From: Hippopus hippopus
Taxonomy: Eukaryota; Mollusca; Bivalvia; Cardiida; Cardiidae
DNA length: 64,000 nucleotides
NCBI GenBank assembly: GCA_946811185.2
Contig: OX328106.1
Coordinates: 8,846,777 to 8,910,776 of the forward strand
Reading direction: 5' to 3'
Position 1 is the stretch's first letter, and the number at the start of each line of letters is the position of its first letter. Under the pieces are notes generated by a model that had not been told where the DNA came from, did no database searches, and saw nothing but the letters and a program-made list of their open reading frames with translations. The translations under genes were made by a program, and so were the position numbers. Below, one piece after another: positions 32,897 to 43,315 of this stretch.

Positions 32897-32939
32897 ATGA
32901 CATCTTCTTATAAGAAAACAAACAATTTTTTTTCTAGGA

Positions 32940-33115
32940 TTTAACGCTCAGCCAAAGGATCACATTTTTATGACCCTGGGGAAGAAGGCTTTCAAAAACA
33001 CTGAGAGAAAAGAAGAAAGTTTCTTCCAACAGTTCCTCCTTTCACCAATTTGTTATGTTTTGCCAAATTATTTTGATCATTTAAGCCACAGTTTAATTGT
33101 TTTAGGTGTTTATCA
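32940..33115 (-). mobile_element. Degraded family P MITE next to CPEB exon 2
   Basis: TTTAACGCTCAGCCAAAGGAT, GACCCTGGGGAAGAAGGC and CTTTCAAAAACACTGAGAG are recognisable. The hairpin is decayed. It ends about 20 bases before the exon acceptor. Confidence 0.6.
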
Positions 33116-33135
33116 AAGTGTAATAATTTTTTTAG

Positions 33136-33250
33136 GTTCAAATCCGGCCATGGAATTTAAGTGATTCAGATTTTGTGATGGACGGGTCTCAACCCTTGGA
33201 TCCTCGTAAAACAATCTTTGTAGGAGGAGTTCCACGCCCGCTCAGAGCAG
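33136..33250 (+). CDS. CPEB (Orb2-type): CPEB2/3/4-type protein, exon starting RRM2
   Basis: Encodes VQIRPWNLSDSDFVMDGSQP, then LDPRKTIFVGGVPRPLRA. The first part is the linker between the two RRMs, and IFVGGV is the RNP2 strand opening RRM2. In CPEB2-4 the two RRMs are held in a fixed relative orientation by this linker. The exon starts in phase 0 after TTTTTTTAG and ends in phase 1, leaving one G that joins TT of the next exon to give valine. The donor is GTATGT. A degraded P copy ends just upstream (about 33115) and another begins about 15 bases downstream. The strength of conservation leaves little doubt about the family. Confidence 0.96.
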
Positions 33251-33264
33251 GTATGTTTTAACAG

Positions 33265-33490
33265 ATAACCCTTTACAACACAATCCAGACTTTCAGCAAC
33301 CCTTGATGAAAAAGGGCTTTTGAACATATTTTGGGAAAAGAAGAAAATGCTGGTTACCAGCATTTTCTCCTTTTCCCACAAAGTTTTGGACATGTTGAAA
33401 GACAAATTTCATTATTTGAGCCACGTTGGATTTGTGGCCTGCAAATGCCTTCAATTTGGACGAGTCTAAAGTTTTGTTGTGTGGTAAATG
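33265..33490 (-). mobile_element. Family P MITE beside the CPEB exon 2 donor
   Basis: ATAACCCTTTACAACACAATC to GTGTGGTAAATGC with an intact hairpin (GAAAATGCTGGTTACCAGCA). It starts 15 bases after the end of the exon. Confidence 0.85.
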
Positions 33491-33523
33491 CTTTGAATGT
33501 ACAGCTTCTATAGTGGATTAACA

Positions 33524-33830
33524 ACTGAGCCTGGTGGCCTAGTTGGTAATAGTCAGGGTTGGTAAATCCAGATATTCTTAGTCTGACTCTAGATTTAGAA
33601 AGTAACACAAGTTCTGACTGGCTAAATGAATTTGGTTTTGCCAATCAAAAGTTTTAAATTTAGAAAGTTCTTGAAAATTAGGACTATGAATTATTCAGGG
33701 AATGGTTGGTAAATATGGACTCAGGGACCATGAGTTCCAATCTCTAGATTGATGGTTGTTATTTGGGAAGGATTCATTCCACTGTCAAGGGTCCACACTG
33801 TTGTGACACTATTAAAAAAAGCAGTGATTA
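33524..33830 (+). mobile_element. SINE-like copy split by a family M element
   Basis: GAGCCTGGTGGCCTAGTTGGT resembles a tRNA A box and GGACTCAGGGACCATGAGTTC the following part. The body GGAAGGATTCATTCC matches the S3 SINE (32707-32721). About 165 bases of M sequence separate the parts. Confidence 0.5.
33550..33717. mobile_element. Family M MITE
   Basis: GTTGGTAAATCCAGATATTC to GAATGGTTGGTAAATATGG with AGTAACACAAGTTCTGACTGG inside, shared in inverse orientation with the next M copy. Confidence 0.65.
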
Positions 33831-33844
33831 TACTGTTTAAAATG

Positions 33845-34252
33845 TATGGGTCTCTCTGAAGAAAAGGGTTTTGAAAATATAGTAGGTAAAGGAGAATATG
33901 CTGGTTGAAGATGCTGGTAACCTGGGCCCATATTCACCATTCATACCAACCATTCGTATATGGAATATTCTTTGTCTTATTCTAGATTTAGAAAGGCAAC
34001 TTTCGATTGGCAAAACTATGTGGTTTAGCCAGTCAGAACTTGTGTTACTTTCAAATTTAGAAAATTCTTGACAACAAGACTAATAATGTTTTTTAGAATG
34101 GTTAGTGAATACATACACAGCATTTTCTCCATTTCCCACCATGTTTTCTATCTTTTCAAAGACAAAATGCATCATTTTATCCTCGTAAAATTTGTCATCT
34201 GCAAAATGTTATTAATATGTACGAGTCTGAAATTTATTGTCTGGTTAAGTTT
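33845..34252 (-). mobile_element. Family P MITE split at its hairpin loop
   Basis: GAAGAAAAGGGTTTTGAAAA..GCTGGTAACC before and AGCATTTTCTCCATTTCCC..TTGTCTGGTTAAG after. The inserted M element sits exactly in the loop of the hairpin. Confidence 0.78.
33920..34118. mobile_element. Family M MITE in a P hairpin
   Basis: GGGCCCATATTCACCATTC at the left and TTAGAATGGTTAGTGAATAC at the right are inverted. The interior is the reverse complement of the 33550 copy. Confidence 0.7.
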
Positions 34253-34259
34253 ATGATCT

Positions 34260-34999
34260 GCATGTGTTTCTTCCATTTATGTGGCAATAACTACATGTAA
34301 TACATAAACATTATGCACAATTAACACAATTGTCAAATATTTGTTAATTGCTTTTTTTATGAGATGTGTTTTCCTGTATTCAGCAGCATGATTGCTCATG
34401 AATATGTGTGTGCTACAAGCATATCTGCATTTATAGGCATTGTGGCATACAAATATTACAATTACTTTGGTCTTTTATCTAGACTACAATATTAGGTTTA
34501 TTTTTCAAACTAACGGTGAAGGTAAGTCCACAAGAGTTGGAATTTAAAAGCCTTGAAAACTCTTGGACTGCCAAATAAACTCAACAGACTTAGTTGTCTA
34601 CAAATAAGCTCGAATTATTCCAATATTATGGTTGGTTTTGTTCTGTCATGAGTGTTTCAGGAAAGCAGACAGTGTAGATCAAATATCAGCCTGCACATAC
34701 TGTGTGATCTACACTGGCTGCAAAAGCAACTATAGTTGTGAAAGGTCCTTTAAGGGTAAAAACTGCCAGAAACTAATCAGCCAGTGCCCAATCTCCACAT
34801 TACAACCACAGAGAAGACCTGTCTTTTAAGACTGTATCTGGGGCTTTAGAAAAGCCATCGTTATCCATAAAATGTTCATTGTTTCATCCTTTCTATACAA
34901 TTTTGGGCATCTGTCTAATCTTTTTTGGTCCAACAGTTGCATGGAGCCTGTAATTGTACATGTAATCAAAACACTAAGATAATGGAGGATATTTGTTTT
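34260..34999. other. Intronic stretch with a P2-type hairpin
   Basis: Inverted CAGTGTAGATCA / TGATCTACACTG at about 34668-34722. No TTAA ends were defined. Nothing else recognised. Confidence 0.45.
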
Positions 35000-35000
35000 T

Positions 35001-35611
35001 TAGCTCCACTGGCCGAAGGCCAGCGAGCTATTGTCATGGCGTTGTGTCTGTCGTGCGTCCGTCCGTCCGTCCGTTCGTCCGTGCGTGCGTCCGTAAACTT
35101 TTTCTTTAAAAAACTTCTCCTCAGAAACTATTGACTGGATTTTTACCAAATTTCACAGGAATGTTCCTTTGGTGGTCCTCTTTCAAATTCCTTCAAATAA
35201 TTGTGTTCCATGAAGAATTCTGGTTGCCATGGCAACCAAAGTAAAAAACCTTTAAAAATCTTCTCCTCCCAAACCGCTATTTGGATAGCATTATTATTTT
35301 GCAGGAATGTTCCTTAGATACAGGTTTACAGAATTCCTTAAAAAAAAAAAGATCTGTCAAAAAACATGGCTTTTATGGGAGACTCATTTTCCTTTTATGG
35401 TATAAAGTAAAATCTTTGAAAAATTTCTTCTCTAAAACTATTCATTGGATTTCATTGTTGTTTTGCAGGTAAGTTCCTATGGTGGTTGTCTACCAAATTG
35501 TTTCTTCAGTGAGCTAAAATGCAGGATTGAATGATAATTGTTAAAAACTTCCTTTCGCCATTATAGAAATATCAGGCCTGTGGAGCGATACAGGCGCTCA
35601 AGCGCCTCTAG
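35001..35611 (+). mobile_element. H2 Helitron-like element, longer copy
   Basis: Nearly identical to 8038-8346 in its first 270 bases, then longer, ending with hairpin GGCGCTCAAGCGCC and TCTAG. GTTGCCATGGCAAC at 35223-35236. The T-rich insertion point shows no clear duplication. Confidence 0.75.
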
Positions 35612-35615
35612 TTTA

Positions 35616-35715
35616 GGTGAAAGATTGAAATTTATTTCATCGAGTGAACATCGTCGGTAATATTTTACCGATGATGTTCACTCAGTGAAACACTAGTAAA
35701 TTTTGATCTTTCACC
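35616..35715. mobile_element. 100-bp near-perfect palindrome
   Basis: GGTGAAAGATTGAAATTTA and TAAATTTTGATCTTTCACC are inverted, with GAGTGAACATCGTCGGTAA / TTACCGATGATGTTCACTC at the centre. It is a foldback element or hairpin-RNA source that begins five bases after the H2 end. Confidence 0.75.
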
Positions 35716-35830
35716 AGAAAAACATGCTTCTAACCCTTTTTGGGGGGGGGGACTTACATCAAAATCCAGTACAGTTCTTTTTGGTAATTCCCTATGGTGT
35801 ACCTCCTCCGCATAACAACACATTACAATA

Positions 35831-36059
35831 TTAACCCTTTACCAAACAATCCCTGGTTTTTACGACCCAGAGGAAGAAGCCTTCTGAAAACATAGTCGGA
35901 AAAGGAGAAAATGCTGGTAACCAGCATTTTTTCCTTTTCCCACAATGTTTTCTACTCTTCTAAAGTCAAGTTTCAATTTTTGAGTCACGTTTATTTTGTC
36001 GTCTGCAAATGCTTTCAATTTGGACAAGTCTAAAATTTTGTCGTTTGGTAAAGAGTTAA
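35831..36059 (-). mobile_element. Family P MITE, TTAA at both ends
   Basis: 229 bp, TTAACCCTTTACCAAACAATC to GTTTGGTAAAGAGTTAA. The hairpin is intact; this is one of the best-preserved copies. Confidence 0.92.
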
Positions 36060-36261
36060 GTAAAGCCCGAGAAATGTAGGGTAAATTAAGTCATATTTTC
36101 ATTTGGTTGAGTGGCATGCGCATTTTATCTAGGTAACTAGTGCGCAGGAGCTACTGTTTCCACCTTCAATTGAGGAGTTAGAAAATAAAATTGGTATTTT
36201 TCACTGGTCGTAACCATGAAAAATCGAAAAATATTTCACTGTTATTTCTCTATAGACTACT

Positions 36262-36494
36262 GGAACCCTTTACCCAACAACAGTGATTTGGACTTCTCAA
36301 GATTGAGAGCATTAATTTTGCAGATGACAAAATGTAATGTTGCTCAAATAATGGAATTTGTAAGTGAAAGGCCAACAAATGATGCCAGAAAAGGAGAAAA
36401 TTCTAGGTTACTTGTATTTTCTCCTTTTCCTACAATGTTTTCAGAAGCATTCACTTTTAGGACAATTATAACTCAGGATTGTGTGGTACAAAGT
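36262..36494 (+). mobile_element. Family P MITE
   Basis: GAACCCTTTACCCAACAACAG to GGATTGTGTGGTACAAAG. The loop is altered (TTCTAGGTTACTTG). Confidence 0.82.
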
Positions 36495-36507
36495 AAATGT
36501 AATTTTG

Positions 36508-36640
36508 TATTATACAAAGCGTTACATGGTATGGATCCATTTTGTGGAATCCAGTTTGTGGAAAACCGGCTGAATCTTGAGGTAGAATTTTGCTTTGATA
36601 TGTACACCGAAAGTAAAAAGTTTCAACCCAGGTCAGCATA
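36508..36640 (+). mobile_element. Family G element, partial
   Basis: ATGGATCCATTTTGTGGAATC through AAAGTTTCAACCCAGGTCAGC. It directly follows a P copy. Confidence 0.55.
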
Positions 36641-37226
36641 GTGCACAGAGCAAGATTGACATATAAGATTAAAGTATGTTGGCTTTAATTTGTGACATGG
36701 TAACACAGTTTATAAAACAAACAGCATAAGATATGACATCATATTTGTGGATAAAAGGTCACATTTAGATATGAGGGAATTATGTCAACCATTAAAAATG
36801 CATGAACTTGCTGTATGTGTATTACTCCCATATTTATGTAACTGAGGTAACAGTAGAAATAAAGACCTCCCGCCCATCCCCTAGAATTAGACATTTTTCC
36901 ATTTACCGTGATTTTTTCAAAAGCGGACACATCAAAAGGAACTTAGATGGAAGGATTTATACTAACCTTGATTGAAATTTTCATAATCTATCTTGACAGA
37001 TACATTTTCTTTGAGAAATAAAATGTGAGGGGTAAAAAAGATAAGCAGTTCATACAAAAGAAAACTGCATAATTACATTTAGGATACCCCAAAGCTGAAA
37101 AACCTATTTCTTCAATTTCTTCACTAGAACCTGTGTTTTTGGTATGCATTTAAATTGTCTTGCTGATATAATTCTAATGAGTACCCACAATATAGGTTTT
37201 AGTGAAGAAACACTGTGATTTTTAAC
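36641..37226. other. Intronic stretch
   Basis: The end (37185-37215) resembles the unit repeated at 39428-39905 (GAGTACCCACAATATAGG..). Otherwise nothing is recognised. Confidence 0.4.
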
Positions 37227-37640
37227 AGCTCCACTGGCTAAAGGCCAGCGGGCTTATGTCATGGCCCGCTGTCCGTCGGTCATTCGTCCGTGCGTTAACT
37301 TTTATTTCAAGCATCTTCTTCTCTGAAACTATCCATCCAATTTTGATGAAACTTCACAGAAATGATCCTGGCATAGTCCTCGTCAGAATTTGTTGAAAGA
37401 ATTTAATTCCTTCAAAAACTCTGGTTGTCATGGCAACAAAACTGAAAGATATTGAAAACCTTTGAAAATCTTCTTGTCTGAAACCAAAAGGCCCTGGGCT
37501 ACCAAATTTGGCATGTAGCTTTGTCTAATAAGTTTCTTCAAATTATAGCCCTGGGGTCAGAATTGGCCCCAGTAGCAGGGGTCACAAGTTTAATATGGGC
37601 TTTTATAGTGCCTTAAATTTACATAGTGTTCAAGGGAAAC
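37227..37640 (+). mobile_element. H2 Helitron-like element, 3'-truncated
   Basis: Starts CAGCTCCACTGGCTAAAGGCC. It has the GTCCGTCGGTC lead and the palindrome variant GTTGTCATGGCAAC at 37424-37437. No terminal hairpin is found. Confidence 0.65.
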
Positions 37641-37936
37641 AACTCTTATGAGATATTTAGTTTGTCATTATTTACCTTCCTTGATTATCAAACTGCACTA
37701 TTTAATGATTGATTTTGGGTATTCAGGATTTTTGGATAGAAAATGTTGAGTTTTTAGGGACAGTGATTCATTTTGATGCTTATGGTTTTCCTCAGCTTTA
37801 TGGAATATTTAACATAAAGTAAGGTATCTATCATTCAGTTTTTTGTTCCAGAACTTTACTGTTCATGCCATTGAAAAAAGCCTACATGTATTCACTGACA
37901 TGAAAAAGATATGACTTTTCTTCTTTCCTTTTTTTT

Positions 37937-39091
37937 AGCTCACCTGAGCACGAAGTGCTCAGGATGAGCTATTGTGATCACTCACTGTCCGTCGTCATCC
38001 GTCGGTCCGTTCACATTTTTTTGTTTACACTCTAGCATCTACAAATATAAACCAATCAGCACCAAACTTAGTCAAAATGTGTATGACAATAAGATCTCGG
38101 ATGAGTTCGATTATGGGTCTAATCGGACCAGAGTGACTGGAGTTATCTGCCCTTGAATTAGAAAAATTGCTATATTTGACTTTGTTTACACTCTAGCATC
38201 TACAAATATAAACCAATCAGCACCAAACTTGGTCAAAATATATATGACCATAAGATCTCGTGTGAGTTCGACTATGGGTCTAATCGGACCAGAATGGCTT
38301 GAGTTATTTGCCCTTGAATTAGAAAAATTGCTATATTTGACTGTTTACACTCTAGCATCTACAAATATAAACCAATCATCACCAAACTTGGTCATAATAT
38401 ATATGACCATAAGATCTCGGATGAGTTCGATTATGGGTCTAATCAGACCAGAACGACTGGAGTTATCTGCTTTGAATTAGAAAAATTGCCATATTTGACA
38501 TTTATTACAGTCTAGCATCTACAAATATTAACCAATCAGCACCAAACTTGGTAAAAAAATATTTGACCATAAGATTTCAGATGAGTTGGATTATGGGTCT
38601 AATCAGACCAGAAGGACGAGTTATCTTTCCTTGAATTAGAAAAATTGCTATATTTGACTTTGTTTACACTCTAGCATCTACAAACATAAACCAGTCAGCA
38701 TCAAACTTGGTCTAAATATATATGACCATAAGATCTTGGATGAGTTCCATTGTTGTTCTAATCAGACCAGAACATCCTGAGTTATCTACCCTTGAATTAG
38801 AAAAATTGCTATATTTGACTTTGTTTACACTCTAGCATCCACAAATATAAACCAATCAGCACCAAACTTGGTCGAGGCCCTGCCCCGGGGCTCACGTTTC
38901 TACATAGCCTTATGTCTGGCAATTATTAAAAATTTTTCTGGGTAACCTAAGGGCCTATACCTCTATAACAGTCTATTTCTCTTTTTTCATTATCATTTGG
39001 CCTTGAACTTCGATATTTGGTATTTATCTTCATTGTAGACCTTTGCTGCTTAGTACTCAGGTGAGCGATATAGGACCATCTTGGTCCTCTC
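37937..39091 (+). mobile_element. H1 Helitron-like element, copy b
   Basis: TAGCTCACCTGAGCACGAAGT at the start and TAGGACCATCTTGGTCCTCTC hairpin at the end. The internal array (38020-38875) has about five units of roughly 160 bp unlike those of the other H1 copies (CTCTAGCATCTACAAATAT, AAGATCTCGGATGAGTTCGA). Confidence 0.8.
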
Positions 39092-39199
39092 TTTTTTTTT
39101 GGGGGGGGGTATTTTTTCTATTGAGTTAGTTTAGACTCGCATACTTTTATGCTGTATGTCTCATGATACATTTATTTTACTTATTTTTTTGATGGGACC

Positions 39200-39379
39200 A
39201 AATTAAAAGCAACAGATTGAATGTAGCTTAAATGATTATTTCTGTCTTTAATAGCGTAGGAAACATTGTTTGAAAAGGAGAAAATGCTGGTTGACAACAT
39301 TTTCTCCTTTCCCACAGTATTTTCAAAAGCCTTCTCTTTCAGGGTCATTAAAACTCAGAATTGTATGGTAAAGGGTTAA
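39200..39379 (+). mobile_element. Family P MITE
   Basis: Left terminus lost. Hairpin GGAGAAAATGCTGGTTGACAA; ends TGTATGGTAAAGGGTTAA. Confidence 0.8.
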
Positions 39380-39395
39380 AAGCCAATGGAGCAAT

Positions 39396-39422
39396 ACTGG
39401 GCCATCATGACCCTCTTGTTAC
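39396..39422 (+). repeat. H1 3'-end fragment
   Basis: GGAGCAATACTGGGCCATCATGACCCTCTTG is the terminal hairpin region of an H1-type element without its body. Confidence 0.55.
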
Positions 39423-39427
39423 TGTTT

Positions 39428-39905
39428 TAATTCCACAAATACTGGAACTTCCTTTTGCTGTACCTCTTGTTAATAGACTGATACAAATTGCACACTCAAT
39501 CACTGGGTTAGAGATTTGGAAATTAAAATTCTTGCTGCTGATAAAGCAAGACAGTTATAAAGAGTACCCACAATAAAGGTTTTAGCAAAAATAATTACTG
39601 TGGTATTACTCTTTGAATCCCAAAAAAGCAAGAACTTCCTTTTTGCTTTATTTCTAGAGGATATACTGGACACTCAGTCACAGATTTTGAAATTAAAAAT
39701 CTTGCTGCCGATAATAGGAAAAAATTATAAAGCGTACCCATGATACTGGTTTTAGGGATGAAATACTGTGATATTAATGTTTGAATCCCAAAAAATACTG
39801 GAACTTCCTTCAGCTGTACCTCTAGAGAATTATACTGATACAGATTGCACACTCGATCTTTAGGTTAGAGATTTAGAAATTAAAATTCTTGCTGCCGATA
39901 AAGCA
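39428..39905. repeat. Tandem triplication, unit about 170 bp
   Basis: ATACTGGAACTTCCTTTTGCTG..AAATTAAAATTCTTGCTGC..GAGTACCCACAATA recurs three times (about 39428, 39595 and 39770), with substitutions and a short loss in the last. Confidence 0.75.
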
Positions 39906-40001
39906 GCAGGGAGGTATAGTTGAACATAAAATTTGGGTTTTTTTGTTATTGTGTATCTTGTAATAATTTGTGAATGACGCAGTTTGGAATTCCATCCTAT
40001 C

Positions 40002-40229
40002 ATTTTACCCTTTGCCAGACGGCAAATTCTCAACTCTTCCACACTGAAAGCATCTTTAGACAACAAATTCGAAAGTGATACAAATAAATGTAAGTTCTTT
40101 GACAAGGTAAAAAACATTGTGGGAAAAGGAGAAAATGCTAGTTACCAGCATTTTCTCCTTTCCTCAGAATATTTTTAAAAGCCCTTCCTTCAGGGTTGTT
40201 AAAAACTCAGATTGTTTGGTATAGGGTGA
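40002..40229 (+). mobile_element. Family P MITE
   Basis: TTTTACCCTTTGCCAGACGGC to TTTGGTATAGGGTGAA. The hairpin is nearly intact with CTAG at the loop. Confidence 0.8.
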
Positions 40230-40257
40230 ACACTCCACCTGCATGTAAAGCTAATTC

Positions 40258-40440
40258 CCAACTCTTTACCAGATGTCGGAATTTTAGACTCATCTACATG
40301 TATTTTCAAAGCAGTTGGAAGATAACAAATCAGATTGGATTCATATCATGAAATTTGGTGGTAAAAGGGTAGAAAACTTTGTTTGAGAAGGAGAAAATAA
40401 TCAGCATTTTCTCCTTTTCCCACAGTGTTTTCAAAAGCTA
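40258..40440 (+). mobile_element. Family P MITE, right end lost
   Basis: AACTCTTTACCAGATGTCGG through AGCATTTTCTCCTTTTCCC. The hairpin left half is shortened (GAGAAAATAATCAGC). Confidence 0.7.
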
Positions 40441-40596
40441 TAAGAAATGTTTACTGAAAAGCAACTGCAGCCTTAGCCTTGGCACCATTGCTTGTGTTTT
40501 TTTTTCAACCCTAACAATGTTATATTTTTATGACTCTACTTTAAAATACCTTTGGAAACTGTCAGGAAAAGGGTAAATTCTTGTAACAACCATTTT

Positions 40597-42723
40597 TAGC
40601 TCACCTGAGCACAACGTGCTCAAGGGGAGCTTTTAGGATCACCCGGTGTCCGTCATGCGTTGTCAATAATTCTTTAATCATCATCTCCTCCTAAACCGCT
40701 GGGCCAATTTGGACCAAACTTGATTGGAATGTTCCTTGGGAGGTCCTCTTTAAAAATTGTGCACAGAATTTGATTTCATCAAAAACTCTGGTTGTCATGG
40801 CAACCAAATGGAATTTTCTAAGAAATTCTTTAAAAATCTTCTCCTCTGAAACTGCTGGTCAGATTTTAAAATAATTTCACAGAAATGTTCTTTTGGTGAC
40901 CTTTTTCAAAAACTGTTCGCGAAATTTTGATCCGTCAAAAAACATGGCTCTAGTGGTGGGGGGCTTTTTGCACTATACCGCATGTGGAAATTCTCTTTAA
41001 ACATTATCTCCTCCTAAACCGCTGGGCCAATTTGGACCAAACTTGGCTGGAATGTTTTTTGGGAGGTCCTCTTTGAAAATTGTTCACAGAATTTGATTCC
41101 ATCAAAAACTCTGGTTGCCATGGCAACCAAATGGAATTTTCTAAGAAATTCTTTAAAAATCTTCTCCTGTGAAACCACTGGTCAGATGTTGAAATAATTT
41201 CATAGAAATGTTCCTTGGGTGACCCTTTTTAAAATTGTTCGCAACATTTTGATCTATTAAAAAACATGGCAGTGGTGGGGGGGAGGCTTTTTGCACTGTA
41301 TGGACTTAAAGAAATTCTTTGAAATTCTTCTCCTCTTAAACCACTTATAAAATTTTAAAATAATTTTACAGAAATGTTCCTTGGGTGCCCCTTTTTAAAA
41401 ATTGTTTGTGAAATTTTGATCGGTTGAAAAACATGTCTCTGGTGGTGGGGGGCTTTTCTCACTGTACCGACATGCAGAAATTCTCTTTAACCCTTTACCA
41501 AACAACAAAATTTTGGGCTGGACCAAACTCAAAGCATTTGCAGACAACAAATGTAATGTTGCTAAAATTATGATTTCTTTTTCTGGCAGGATAGAAAACA
41601 TTGTTGGAAAAGGAGAAAATGCTGGTTACCAGCATTTTCTCCTTTTCCAACAATGTTTTCAAAAGCTTTCTTCTTTAGGGTCGTTAAAAGTCGGGATTGT
41701 GTGGTAAAGGGTTAAACATTATCTCCTCCTAAACCGCTGGGCGAATTTGGACCAAACTTGGCAGGAATGTTCCTTGAGAGGTCCTCTTAAAAAATTGTTC
41801 ACAGAATTAGATTCGATCAAAAACTGGTTGCCATGGCAACCAAATGGAATTTTCTAAGAAATTCTTTAAAAATCTTCTCCTCTGAAACCGCTGGTCAGAT
41901 TTTGAAATAATTTCACAGAAATGTTCCTTGGGTGACCTTTTTTAAAAATTGTTCGTGAAATTTTGATCGGTTGAAAAACATGGCCGTGGTGGTGGGAGGC
42001 CTTTTGCATTGTATGGACTTAAAGAAATTCTTTGAAATTCTTCTCCTCTTAAACCACTTTTCAGATTTTGGAAACATGGCTCTGGTGGTGGGGGGCTATA
42101 TGCAGTATACGGACATGAAGAAATTCTTAAAAATTCTTCTTCTCTGAAACCACTGGCCAGATTTTGAAATAATTTCACAGAAATGATCCTTTAGTGACCT
42201 TTTAATTTTCATCAAAAGACTGTATAGGTATTTTAATGAAAAGGGCTATTGCAGGCATCAACCTATACCAGGTAAGTGAGTGCACTGGTGAGAAATGCTG
42301 ATACGTAGAAGAGCAACCTATACAAGGGCAGATAACTCTAAAATCATTTTGTTCAAATTATGCCCCTTTTTCGACTAAGAATTTTCACTTACTATCCAGC
42401 ACCCAACAGCCAGTCGTTGGCACCCGCATGTGGTACTCTTGTTTGACGTAATATTTTTAGCCACTATCTGGCATATGCTGTTGTTCACGAAATGGTCCAT
42501 GGGTGACCTATCTCAAAATTTATTTGCAGAATTCTGATTCGTCAAAAACTTGGCTGTGGTGATGATTGTAGGGGTGGTGACAGATTTTGAAATGATTTTT
42601 ACAGGAGACCTTTTCAAAATTGTTTGGCAAGATATTGATTTTGTTTCCAAAATACTTCAAAAAATTGGCTATGGTCCTCTTAAAAACTCAGGTGAGCGAT
42701 CCAGGGCCATCTTGGCCCTCTTG
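40597..42723 (+). mobile_element. H1 Helitron-like element, copy c
   Basis: TAGCTCACCTGAGCACAACGT at the start, AGGGCCATCTTGGCCCTCTTG at the end. Units of about 320 bp (CTCCTCCTAAACCGCTGGGCC..) repeat three times. Palindromes GTTGYCATGGCAAC at 40791, 41114 and 41827. A P element is inserted at 41487-41715. Confidence 0.8.
41487..41715 (+). mobile_element. Family P MITE, reference-quality copy with proven TTAA duplication
   Basis: 229 bp, TTAACCCTTTACCAAACAAC to GTGTGGTAAAGGGTTAA. The stem is essentially perfect (TTGTTGGAAAAGGAGAAAATG and complement). The same H1 repeat without the insert is at 40985-41020 (AATTCTCTTTAAACATTATC), so the flanking TTAA was single before insertion. Confidence 0.95.
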
Positions 42724-42810
42724 TTTCCATTTGTTACAATGTTTTCTACCCTTTAAAAGGCAAATTGCATCATTTGAGCTTTTCTTTACTTTTTTTCCTA
42801 CATAATGCTT

Positions 42811-42992
42811 TAAGTCTTTACCAAACGATAAAACTTTAGACTGGTCAATATTGCAATTATATGCAGACAAAAATTTGTCTTTAAAAGGGTAGAAAAGGTG
42901 AGAAATGGACAAAATGCTGGTTACCAGTATGTTTTCAAAAGCTTTCTTCTTTAGTTTCATGAAAACTTAAATTGGAGTGGTAAAGGGTTTAA
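42811..42992 (+). mobile_element. Family P MITE with deletions
   Basis: AGTCTTTACCAAACGATAAAA to GTGGTAAAGGGTTTAA. Most of the hairpin right half is missing (GGTTACCAGTATG). Confidence 0.72.
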
Positions 42993-43315
42993 CTTCAGCA
43001 AATGTACAAGCAGTTCTTTGGCTAGGTAGTGAAGATTTTACTGACAATATCCATTTACTAACCTATTTCAGCTATTGATATTAAAGTTTTCTCGAGAGAA
43101 AAAGACAGTCATACTACCATTGAAACTTAATAATCATGTAAATAGAGAAAATATTGGAGATGATTGAGAAGTTATTACTTTTGAGCTTTCTCTTCATTTA
43201 TTGCTAAGGAAAAGCTGTCTACTCCAGGGTGCCAAAATGTGTATGCATTCAGGAATGGTTTAGTATGGAATTGATGATTTCATTGGAATGTGGTTTGCAC
43301 TTGCATTCTTGTACC

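Larger units (their letters stand above)
1129..33135 (+). other. CPEB intron 1 (32,007 bp)
   Basis: Donor GTAAGT at 1129 and acceptor TTTTTTTAG ending at 33135 join phase-0 exons. The intron is packed with the mobile elements listed separately. I found no additional CPEB exon, and no overlapping host gene can be supported inside it. Confidence 0.9.
40508..42812 (-). mobile_element. Family P MITE split by H1 copy c
   Basis: AACCCTAACAATGTT..AAATTCTTGTAACAACCATTTT before and CCATTTGTTACAATGTTTTC..GCATCATTTGAGC after the H1 insertion are the two parts of one decayed P copy, broken in its hairpin. Confidence 0.65.

Noticed and set aside
32517..32900. 127-codon open frame on the plus strand
   Set aside because: Most of it is the S3 SINE with its target duplication.
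36216..36641. 141-codon open frame on the plus strand
   Set aside because: It consists of a P element and a family G fragment read through by chance.
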